Below are positions 37,806-49,200 of a stretch of DNA of 64,000 bases, piece by piece (within the stretch, counting starts at the first letter, position 1; each line of letters opens with the position of its first letter). The stretch comes from Atrichornis clamosus (Eukaryota > Chordata > Aves > Passeriformes > Menuridae), in assembly GCA_013400975.1 (NCBI GenBank), contig WBMZ01011601.1:88943-152942 (forward strand), read 5' to 3'. A program made the position numbers and the translations under genes. The notes below the pieces were generated by a model that saw nothing but the letters and a program-made list of their open reading frames with translations, made no database searches and was not told where the DNA came from.

Positions 37806-40800
37806 GCACTTGACACCTGGTAAAGGGGGATGTTGTGTACAAAAGGCCATATGAATGCAGAATTAAAATCAGCGTTCACAGAAGAAGAACATATCACCAG
37901 ATCTCCCCATTTTTCAGTGGGTACCAGCTTCATAAAGTATTGGCAGCTCCTTGCTGCAGTTACATTTGCAATGTGGAGTACCTAAGCCTGCCAACTGCAG
38001 CTCAAATATAGCTTATAGTCCCTTTGTTCCAGTGTTGTAAAAGGTTTTCGGTTTGACTGCTTGCAGTCTTCTTCAAAACAGGAGATGGAATGGAATTGCC
38101 AAAGGTGAGCAAAATGGTTCAACTGGCAGAGGATGGAAAAGCTTAACTGAATGCGTAAGCTCAATGAATGCTACCAAATATTTCTGGCACCAGTAGGTCT
38201 TGTGCTGTGGAAGCAGGTGCTATTGGCTGATAGGAGAGCTGCTGCTGGAACATGAGCTTTATCTGAAGAGCTTGTTGATAATTAGTGGATCACACTGCAG
38301 TCTGCCTGTGTGCCTTGCCTTGCCTTGCCTGTATCAAGGGATGAGGCATCAGTTCACCTCTCTTTACCTATTTTTAGCTGCTGTCAAACACAGCAGAGCA
38401 GCAGGATGTAATCTGTGAAAATACACTCTCCAAGCACGCCACCATATACTAGTGTGTTCAAGTTACCACTGCATCCCAAATAAACTATTCTGCCCCTGCA
38501 GGAAAACAGGGGAAGTCTTCTTACATTCTTCCAGCTTCCTGATGTTGCACCACATCCCAACACATCCTATTCTGGGTACAAAATTTTGCTGTGAGACTTT
38601 TCTCAGGCAGGTCAAAGGGCATTTCCACCAGCAGAGTTCCTGCCAGTGTGTAATGCTCCAGACAGAAGTGCACCATTAGTCTTCATTTGCACAGTAATAT
38701 GGTTGGTTTCCTATTACTCTGAAGTCCATACTGATGACTCTACTGCTGTACTCAGACTCTGCTTTTGTCCCTCAGGAAATTTTTGTCTTCTCTGGAAATG
38801 ACTGCTTCATACAGTGGAGGTTTAATTCTACATTTCATTTGCATTAACATGGTACAAAGTGGGTGCAGTACATCAGAAAATTTAGTCTGTGTCCTAATGC
38901 CTTTTTTTCATCTCCTACCTGGACAGATTGCTTATCATGGTATCTATTATCACCTCCACTTTTCATTACCACTTGCTGACACTAGACAATTTGAAATCTT
39001 TTTCAGATAAGTCTGTTCCCTCTCCCACACTAATCTCACTGTGAGCTGGGATGGGTTAATTTCCCTGGGTTCAGCATTCAAAAAGGAACAGTACATTTGG
39101 CAAGTACAGGAATGATATATCCCCACCCTTGCACCCTTATTCATCACCTTTCTAAATAATTTCCTCCCACATCTTAGGAAAAGCCTGCCATTCTGGAGTC
39201 ACCCTCACCTGGAAAACGATCTTTACCCTCCTACTTGCTGCATTTTGCATGATTCTCCATTGATCTGCCTCCTAATAAACCACTTCTGTCTGTACCCATT
39301 TGTGCATCTGCACATTTTCACCTTCTGCCTGGACTATTGCAAGCCCTATCAGTATCGTTTCAGGTCTATATTCCTCTCTTGAAAGACCTCTCATGGCTTC
39401 CTACCAGCTACAAATCCACCCTAATCACCCCAAAGTCCCCTAATGGGGATAATGGTGGTATGTGTGCCCAGTGCTGCTGTTGCTCCCACTCACCTCCATG
39501 CCGTGGCTCTCAGACCTCAGACCAGCTTGAGCTGAAACCCAGGATCTTCTTTGCCATTGCAGAGTTCACTGCTGCTGTCACTCTGGCTACAAACATGATT
39601 GTTTCTCATGCTATTTTACACCTCCCCTATTAACACCTCACCTCTTGCAAAATTGCAGCTCCCAAGTGCTCGAGTCTATTTTGCTTACAGACTCTCGGGC
39701 CATGCCCCACACCTGCCTTACTCCTACCAAAGCAATCCCTACTTTATGGTCCTATATCTCTTCCAATTTTATACCACTACATTTAATAACATTTTACTTT
39801 GCTGCAATTACTGTGATTCCTAGGGGTTTGTATGCACAATGCCTTATGAAAATAAATTGAACCTCTGCTCTTTTTACTCTTTTCTACCCATAGGGGAAAG
39901 AAATTCATTTGTTTAAGGAAAGGGGTGTGGAGAAGGCACTAGCACTAGGTCTAAACTCCTCAAACCTAAAACAGATAACATTTTGCTGAAAGGCGGAGAG
40001 AACAAAATGTTTCTTCAAGCAGTATTCCAGACATTTGGATATTAAAGTTAGAAATAAAATTGGTTTGCATGTATTTCCCTTCAGTTTGTATCACTTTATC
40101 AAATATAATAATTTTCAAAAATGTCTCAGTAATAAATCAGAAATAAAACTTTGGAGAAACCAATGAATCTTCACTTATTTTTCAAAGATGCTTTTAACTG
40201 GATAGCATCCCACAGATATGCATGATCTTTCTTTGCATGGATATTTATTACTGCTTCATCTGCCTCATGTGCCTTTTAATAAACATATTAAAGTGTCATC
40301 TAGATTCATTGCATCTCTGGAAAGAAGCAATTTTGCATCCTTCACTTAAAAACTAGTTTTGAAATGTCCCAAAGCAATTATTCCTCAGTGAATCACAACA
40401 GACAGCTCGGTATTGTAAGAGAAAAAGTGCCTAAGGGTTCTGCTCTTGCCTTTTTTTGGGAACCAGAAAAACAGCAGTGGCACACTCACACCTCTAACCT
40501 CTCTGTTCTATATGTCTCAACCCAAAGAAACTCTGCTTTTACAGCAATGTCCTCAAAATATGTAAAAAGTCATTTCAAAGGACAGTTGTATAAGAATGCA
40601 GAAGAGTATGAAGATAGTTAATAGCCAAACCATCATAAATTTTTACTCTGAATCTTACAGCATTTTATTTCTAAAAAATATATAATTTATTACATCTTTT
40701 CACATCGGTTCCTCATAATGTAATCTTTTCAAGAGGCATCGCATCAGTTCCTGCTCTCCTCTCCCACAGCAGGAACTGTGCACAACTTCATTTGCAGTTT

Positions 40801-43457
40801 GTATTAATTACAGAAGATGGCAGTACTAAAAGTAATTATGATGCATGGCTGGCTGATTGGATCATCTTTTATCCCCTCACAGTTTGGCTTTAGAGAGGCC
40901 GCAGCACAGCACAGCAAAGTTTGACAGGGCTTTGAGGAAGAAAAATGTTGAGCTCTGGGCCAAAAAGAAATTTCAGTATTTTCAGGTGAATTAGAAGGTT
41001 AGGGTTGTATTCAGTATGAATAGGAATGATTCCTTGTATTACTTAATTATGCTAAATATTATTAGAAATACTATTTCTACTAGTTCTATATTTCCACTTT
41101 CTCCAGTAAAACATTTTGGGAGCACTGCAGAATTTTGGAAATTACAAGTGGGAGATCAATCCATCGGCACTGGAAACGTTGTTCAATGTGAAAAAGGTGT
41201 GGGGGAATCATTCCATCATACTCAGAAGTTTGTGGGATCATCTGTGTGGATTTGAGGATCTGGGTACTTGGGAAGTGAAGTCCTTTCTTCCTCCCCCCAC
41301 CTCGTTCCCTTTTCTTTGAAGGGCACTAAGTACTTCAGACAGAGGAGCAGAGGAGGGGTCATGTCAGGAGATGTCCTTGGGTTTCTGGGTGAATATCCCA
41401 GGCAGTTGCTGGGGGCTGCAGGAGAGCTCGCTGTGACTGTGCCGGGTGGCTGCTCGCTTCTGGGGACTACAGCTGGTTTTAAGGAGCTTTCCTAACCTGG
41501 ATTAGGACTGAAGCAGTGAAAGAAGTTCTTCAGAAAGGACAATTGTGAAGGTTACAGCCTGTAATATTATTAGATACATTTTTCTTTTAATAATTAGCTG
41601 TCCTAAATCTACATGAAGTACAGGAGATAGTTTATTACTAGAGGATATTTTTCTTGTTAGGTCCTCTGTATAAAGGTAAACAAAAATTGACTTCTGGTGA
41701 TCATAAGACTATTCTCGCAAGTAGCTGGAAAAACTACTATCTGCATTTCTGTTCAGAACCTTTAAGATGCAAATTCTGTTGCAAGTGCACCAAGCTTCAC
41801 TAATGAGACTGATGCAAAATGCTATGAAAACCCGAACCACCAAAATCAGAGTTTAGACTCTTTTAATGTCCAAGGAATAAATCAAAGTATTTGAACTGCT
41901 TACATGATTTCATTTTTATTTGCGCCTTGACTACATTATTTATTTTCTTCAATGCAGAGGTCACATTCTGAGAGATAAAGACAAAAATCTAGTTTTGCTA
42001 CTCATTTCCATGAGAGTTAATAGCCCAGTTACTTCAAAAGAAATGGCACATAACTCACCAAGCCTGAATTTGGTTCACAAAATACAGAGTGGAATATGCT
42101 TATGCAAAACAAAATCGCATAAAATTCTTAAAGGATGAAATCTCACAGTCATGAAACCCACAACAGAAGCAAAAATTGAACAGGAAAAATTCTAACTCTG
42201 CTACCACAAGTTCTCACAAATTTTTATAAGAAGTATGGGTAAAGTGATTTATTTCTTTAAGCGGGTTGTTTCTTTACTTAAACCTCCCCAGTCCTCAGTG
42301 ATAAGCCTGCTGCAAATAATACAAATGAGGGTGTGCAGATAATATTAAAAATGTTGCAGAAATGGAAAGGATTTTCCTCTCAACAGACCTCAAGTTCTTC
42401 ATTTAATTTTTGGTAATACTGCTTTTATTAAATTGTTTTCCATAACTTCAAAGTTAATTCCAAAAGGAATTGAGGATGGCAAAAACTACTTAAAGAACAA
42501 AGTGGGTAAGCCTACTTTACATTAACCTGCAAATTGAGACAGACAACCAACAATTTGAGAGAGAAGAAGCGACCTTGATGATCCATTTATGTGCATAAAC
42601 TGGTTTCCAAGAAAAGGCTATTGTGAAAAATAAGTACAAAGCAGAGGGGAAAGGAGGGAACTCCCCTGAAATATTGCTGGTGTATGTCCACCATTGTTGA
42701 GCAGATTCCTTTTCCTCCTGAATGGCCTTTGTGCCATGTAGGTGCAAATTGGGAATACGAAATGGATTTAAACTTGGTTTAATTAAATCCTGTTCCTGTC
42801 TCCTGTCGAATAAATTACATCATGATATTTTTAATTAAGACAAAGCCATGGCAACTCCACCCACAGAATCAGAAACTCAACTGTGCCCTCTTCATCATTG
42901 CCCGGCTCTTGTTTCAACTAATATTTTGAAAAGTATTTGCCTGAATGGTACTGCAAAGCTTCCAACCACCTTAACAGGAGTCTAATTTTGCAGAATGAGG
43001 ACAATATTGTGATAACTGGGGAGTGATTTGCAAGAAACTTTCCCCTTCCATCCTCTCTTACTCACAGCTGCCTACAGTTGCAGTCTACCTCTGTCAGACA
43101 TGAATTCACGCTCCAGGATGCTCCGGGTCATTGCTGTGAAGCTGCAAAGGATCTACTTTATTAAGCACATCCTCCTCCTAGATTTCCGCTGACATAGCAT
43201 TATTCTATCCTTCAAGCATACAAGACGCCTTTTTTAATACATCTGCTGAGCTTCAGATGAGCACAAGGTACACCCCATATATTTGTTGTAGTTGTCTGAT
43301 ATCTCATGGGAGATATCTCTGTCAGATACCAGTAGTGGTACTGTTCAACCCTGAATCCGTTCTAGACCAGATCCTATCAAGCACCGCTTCTTGTTCTGTT
43401 AACCTGGGTCCCAAATCTTTAGTGGCTCTTGGTCTCATACAGCATTTGTTCTCCTGA
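37806..43457. other. Intergenic between two related LTRs
   Basis: This is 5.7 kb with (TGCCT)4 at 38311-38330, no retroviral gag, pol or env motif visible on the minus strand, and AT-rich host-like sequence from 39,900 onward. A phrase reading CLDYC near 39325-39340 recalls LINE reverse transcriptases but is too short to call. At 42,770-42,850 there is a TAATTAA-containing block that looks non-repetitive. Confidence 0.55.
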
Positions 43458-43462
43458 CCATA

Positions 43463-44491
43463 TGTTGTGGTTTGAGCCTGGCTGGAGGCCAGGTACCCAT
43501 GGAAACCAAACCACTCACTCATTCCCCCCGCTGCTGGACAGAGGAGAGGAAAAAAATTCAAAGCATTCATGAGTAGAGAGATAAGGACCCAAGAAAAATC
43601 ACAGGCAAAACAGGAAGGCTTCAACTTATGCGATATGAAAGTAAATTTATTATACTAATACTAACAGAAACAGACCAGGATAATGAGAAGTGAAATGAGC
43701 TTTTGGAGAACACCTTCTTTGCCCCCACTCCCTCCTCCCAGCTCTACCTCCTACCCAAATGGCGCAGGGAGACAGAGAATGGGGGGTTTTTTTGGTCAGT
43801 TCTTCATCTGTGGCTTCTTCCTGCTGCAGAACTGGAGTCATTTACACCNCAGAACTGGATTACACCTGCTGCTTCTGTGGAAGTCCCCTCTGGGAGACAG
43901 TTCTCAGGAGCTACTCCCTTTAGAAAGTCCATCTCACAAGCAACCGTCTTCTGCTAATTGTTGCAACACAAGTCGATCCCACGGGCAGCAGCAGCCCTCA
44001 AACTGCTGCGGCGTGGGTCACTCCTCCACAGGCTGCAGTCCTTTTCAAGCATCCACCTGCTTTAGCATCTGCAGGTGGGTCTCTGCACTCCTGTGGTCCT
44101 CTGTGGGCTGCAGGGGGACAACCTGCCTCACCATGGTCTTCACCACCACCTGCAGAGGAATCTCAGCTCCGGCTCCTGTAGTACCTCCTCCCACTCCTTC
44201 CTCACTCCCTTTGGTGCCTCCATGTGGTTTTTCTGCTCACATCTTCTCACTCACTCCCCTCTTCACTGGCTGGAATTAAAACTGTGCCACCAGGATTGTT
44301 TTGATTTTCTTCTTAAATCTGTTATCACAGAGGCATTACCACTTTTAATTGGCCAGCGGCACGTCCATCTTTGCAGCCAGCCAGACATTGGCCCTGCAGG
44401 ACATGATGCTGGGGCTTCCAGCAGCTTCTCACAGAAGTCACCCCTGTAGGCCCCCCTGCTACCAAAAACCAGGTCTTGCAAAGCTACGACA
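43463..44491 (-). mobile_element. Solo LTR copy B, ERVL-like, 1029 bp, TSD CCATA/CCATG
   Basis: This is the same family and orientation as the copy at 36807-37800, starting TGTTGTGGTTTGAG and ending GCTACGACA. The flanks are CCATA (43458-43462) and CCATG (44492-44496), a 4 of 5 match. AATAAA lies on the minus strand at 43646-43651. It contains an unresolved base at 43849 inside a short duplicated segment (CAGAACTGGA on both sides), which suggests a collapsed repeat in the assembly. Confidence 0.88.
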
Positions 44492-44496
44492 CCATG

Positions 44497-45539
44497 CTTG
44501 CACAGGCCATATTCAGCCCAAGCTAGGGTTTGGATTGGGAACTTGACGGTGACATGATTTATATATAGGCCATCACTTATTAATGCATCCAATCTCCAGT
44601 GATAAAGAGGAGGCAGGAGATTTGATGCTTCAGAATGCAAATTTTAATAGGCAAATGGAAAAGGTAATTGTGCTGTGGCAGTGCCTGGGGAAGTGCTGGT
44701 GTGCACCCTCAGAGTGCTGATGGGGTGTAAAGGCATGACGGGCCAGTCCTATTTCAGCTGGTTGTAAAGTAAGAAAAAACACAAGTGTTGTGTTTCCATA
44801 TTAAAAAGTAAGTCACAGGTGTTAGTCTGTGGCTTGGGAAAATGTCATCAGATATGAACTCTTTGTGTGGTTTACCCAGTTTGAGATGATATTCAGCCAA
44901 GATGGTGAGAGTAGTGGGGATACAATTTGAATGGTTTCCTTTCTTATAGGCAGAATCAAGCACCTATGAAAAGTACGTGGGAGTGTTCAAGGATGCAACA
45001 GCAAAACCAGATACCTCTTCACTAGTCTTTCACTAGTAAGAGATTCAACACAAAAAACAATAAACACTTACATTTTTTTAGTACCTTTTATCTAGTTGCC
45101 TCAGAGCACTTTGCAAAGCAGATTCAGCAGCCAAAGAAATGGAGCTGCTTCATGTTCAGTGTTACAAGGTCAATCAGTCTGGGCAAGTCAGGAACTGGGT
45201 CCTGTTAACTCTGATCCCTGGGGTCTGCTCCAAACCTATGGAGTTCAGATTCATCACGATAAAAGTAGTGTATTATCATTTAACAAAAACATTAACTATC
45301 AGGTGGACTTTTGCATATACTGACAAGAGAAATGTCCAGTCCCAGTTGTTTTTTCATAAACTATTATTTACAAAACCAGACAATTAATTCTATTTTGTTT
45401 AGATGACGTGATGTTACAATTCAGATACCAATAATCCTCTCCTATAACTCATTTGGTACATTACCTTTTCATTCCTACCAGAAAAATCTTGACCCCATAC
45501 TGATTTGAAATACTACCTACATTGAATTTATTGATGTTG
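44497..45539. other. Intergenic, no recognised feature
   Basis: Non-coding sequence with only short chance frames. No repeat or regulatory signal stands out. Confidence 0.6.
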
Positions 45540-46090
45540 GTCTGAACTTGAAAAAAACTTCCACTATGTCCCCTTGAAGACTCTTTAATAAAAAGAAACA
45601 CAGCTCCTTTAACTTTTCTTTATAGCCTGTTTTGCAGAGCTAGTGTAATCTTTGTTGACCTGTCCTGTACCCACTCCAAGGTAATAATAACCTACTGATG
45701 TGTGCAGGGACGGATGTAGTGCTCAGTATTTGAAATAGTGCTTGACAAGTGGCTCATACACAAAAAGCATTGAGCTTTTTTGTAGCTTGCCTTTTATCGA
45801 TACAACCTTAGGTGTATTTTTCTTTCTGAGTCATTTATTGGCATGAAAATTCCAATTATTGTTTTCATACAAGCTCCCACTATTATTTGATTGTTCCATT
45901 TAGCACCTATTTCTTAGCCTGTTTCCTCAGACTTGGACTAATTATTATACAGAATTCTACACTGAATTTCCATTACTGTCTGCTGGTCTAATCCACCTAA
46001 TGATCCATGTCCCCTGGAAGCAGATTGCATTATTCCTCATTGTTTGCTCTGCTTCTGGCTTTACCACCACTCGCTTTGTAGACTGAGGAC
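45540..46090 (-). mobile_element. Probable ancient CR1/L3-type relic
   Basis: The order of phrases on the plus strand follows the reverse complement of old amniote CR1 3' regions as I recall them. CTCCTTTAACTTTTCTTTATAGC is followed by a TCTTTGTTGACCTGTCCTGTACCCACTCCA-like part, then an AGTGCTCAGTATTTGAAATAGTGC-like part, and later TGAATTTCCATTACTGTCTGC. Divergence is high and no ends are preserved, so the call rests on phrase order only. Confidence 0.4.
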
Positions 46091-46171
46091 TTGTCTCCAG
46101 CACCTGGCTACTGATGAGGGCAGTGACAGCACAGGTTTAAGCAGATGTTAGATAAGGTTACTTCCAGAGGT

Positions 46172-46240
46172 TATAGTATGATGATACTATACACATCTAT
46201 ATATTCTATACTATATATCATACTATATATAATATGATGG
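46172..46240. repeat. AT-rich palindrome and imperfect repeats
   Basis: A perfect 8-bp inverted repeat TATAGTAT/ATACTATA with a GATG loop lies at 46172-46191. It is followed by repeated TATACTATATATCATACTATA words that include a second inverted pair (ATCATA/TATGAT). It is a hairpin- or cruciform-prone AT block. Confidence 0.8.
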
Positions 46241-49200
46241 TCCTAACACAACTCAGAAGAGCCTAAAACCTGCCTGAATTGAGAGCAGGCACCATTGATC
46301 CCCATAGCTACAATTGCTTAAGTAAACGGATTCAACAAAATTGTGGGAGTTGGTGTTACATAGCTGTGCTCTAAATGGTGTCAGAGCAGGGGGAATAACA
46401 CAAAAGCCCACTTCGTGCCTGTGTGCTACCAATGATTTCTTCTACCAAGACTGACTTGATGGTCATTTTATACTGTCTTCAAGGTGTAAAGCCGTTCAGT
46501 GCTGTCAAGACAGAGCCCTTCTTTTCAAATAATTTTTGATGATTTTGATGTAAAATTGTTGAATGTATGAATCAGGGCCCTTAAAACTGACTCAGAGCTA
46601 CTTCAACTGTAGAACCAGTGAGGCAGTAAATATTTGCTCAGGATCAGAATATTTTTTTCTGTTTTAGAGGCATAGAGCTCCACAGTAAACAGAAATAAGG
46701 TGGAGTTTCAGCACCAACTGAAGTTTAAACTCAGATTAGGGGTCTAACACATCTGCTCATGCTCACTACTGCTTCTGTGGAGACAGTTCCAGCAAACAAT
46801 GACCATCAGACTCCTGACTGAATTAGAAAATCCTATTCAATAGGAAAAATACTTTTTCTTACAAGCTGAACACTTGTCTGCTGAGGTATAGAAGTTACTG
46901 AAAGTATTCATAACATGTCTTCAGGGTACAAGCCTACAGCATTAAAGTTTCTGGAGGGTTGGTGTGTCACTGGGGTGATTTTCTTTAGAAAGGCATCTTG
47001 ATTTCCATGTATCTTCAGAAAGAGATACTTCCTTTTTTTTCTTCTTCAGCAAGGAACATTAAGGGGTCTGTATTTGGTTTCCTATAAATATGTTGTAAAA
47101 TACCCTATGGTATCAGAAACATGGGGTCAAACACTAGTCAAGACATTTGGGAGACAATTCTGAGATGGTAGTGGGAGGTGCAACTGTATTCTCCAGGTGA
47201 TGTTAAAAATTCCACAACAGCCAGGTGTGAGCCCTGAATGGAGCTTCAGGGTATGTATGCCTTCCCTAGCATTATGTGGAGTCTCTATGCAGAGACTATC
47301 TGTGGTGGTAAAATTCCCTAAAAATGGTGAATCGTGGCAAAAAAGGGCACAGGAATGGGGAGAAGGTGTTCTGAATGGTGACGTGGTTATCTCTCCAATG
47401 AATATATTGGGTGTTATTTTTGCAAAAAGCCACTGAAGCATCACATACTGCCAGCCCATCCAGGGCATTGCACAATTAATATTTTTTTAGAAGCTGTGAT
47501 TTATAAGATCTTTTAAAAGGAAGGAAAAGATAACCATTGCACATTCAACTGCCTGAGAAGGTAAAGCACAGATAAAAAATCAATGTTGCATAGAGGCTCT
47601 ACAGAGAGAACACATCCTGGTCCCAGACGAGCCTAACAGCGTTTGCATTCTCACAGAGAAGAAGAGCTAATCAAAGCCGTGACACGGTTAAGTTCCCCTA
47701 AATTAGAAGATAAGGAGGAAGGGGAACTGAAGTCCCCAGGAAATTATTTGATACTTCATTTTCACTCAAGAGGCAACCCAGCAACTGTCACTGTCAGAGG
47801 GGGGACAAAAGCACAGGAGAGATGCTGATTCCTTCAGATAACACTGAAGGAGCAGAGAGCACTGCTGATTTGTTTCCTCATCTTCTGTGCCCCAGAGAAA
47901 TCTCACAATGACAAGTACACTGGAAGTTGCTTTTGTTGTTTATTGTTTCCCTTTCAGAACTTGATTTGTAATCAGGAATTTAACCTTCTCTTTTATACAT
48001 CGCTTGTTTCATAAATAAACTTGCTAAGCTTCTGAAGTTGAGGTGAATCTTGTAAAGCTCTGTGTGTGTGTTGTTTCAGAGGTGATTAATTCAGGGAGAG
48101 TGTAGCTTGCAGGAGGAGCAGGTCTGGAAATTCAGAAAATGGGATGTTTTGCTCACCATCTGGAAAGTTTGGGTTTGGAGGCTGACAGCAGCATGTGCCA
48201 CAAGGAGAGAACTGTCACTGGTAGGGTGTTATCAGTGAGGAATATGAGGGAGAACCATAACACTGTGGCCCTGAAGATTATTTAATACAAATAAATGCAA
48301 CAATATTGTTTCAAATGTTTGACTCCATATAAAGTGGGCATTGAAAATTAAAATGTGTTTGAAGGTGCCTTCATTCTTTGGGCAAGAATATGTGAACCTC
48401 AAGCTGCTATAAAACAGGGTGAGATTTACCTGACCTGCCTAGTTCAGGCCAAAAGATCTCCTTAAATGAACTGTATATGAGAAAACATTTGTCTACAAAA
48501 ACCTCTGTTCACTGCCTGCAGGGTTCCATGCAGGAGCTTTTTCAGCAAATCTCAAATTCTGCCACTGCTTTTAAGAGCCTAAATGTAGCTGGAATTCATC
48601 TGAGTTCAATTTTGAGCCAGTGTATCACCATCTGCATTTGTCTTATTACCAGAAGACATCTATTATCAACTATTGTGAATACAAGTACAGATTGATGGAG
48701 TCCTCTCATAGCCTCATCCGTGCTAATCACACGGATTTGGGATGTGGGGTTTTCCAGGTTAAAGCATGTCTTCTCCTTTCACTGCTGTTCTGATCTTTAT
48801 GTGAACCATTTGTAATTAATTAATATCCATCATTAACTGAGGAACCTGCATTACACATAACAGTGTGAAATGACTGCCAAATATTCTCGCTTGTTTTTCT
48901 TCTGCATGTGTATCCCAAAATCCCATCTATAGAGATGTTTCCCATCATTCATATGTGATGTAGATTATTTATAACTTCAATTTGTAAAATTTAATGTACT
49001 GCTAAATTAATGTACGAAAATTAAGTAGTATTTTGTAAATAGTATTAATATTTCTTCAAAAACAAAGCTATATCTACAAGTTCTCTTTTTTATTTTTCAG
49101 ATGTGTGTTGAAGGTTGTTTAACTCCCATAAGAAATTCTCTGGACTTAATGCTTTTTTTGTCTCAAGAATATCTAACCACTGCATTATTATAGTGTGTAA

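Noticed and set aside
39319..39360. CLDYC phrase resembling LINE reverse transcriptase (LDYCN)
   Set aside because: Only five residues match, and the flanking sequence lacks the following conserved GLP and QNAAAR blocks.
37806..43457. Interior of a full-length provirus between LTR copies A and B
   Set aside because: No gag, pol or env motifs are visible on the minus strand, and copy A has its own perfect target duplication. It is kept only as an alternative in the findings.
43683..44279. 198-codon plus-strand frame
   Set aside because: It lies within LTR copy B on the antisense strand. The related frames in copy A (36997-37758) are broken differently, so it is not a conserved gene.
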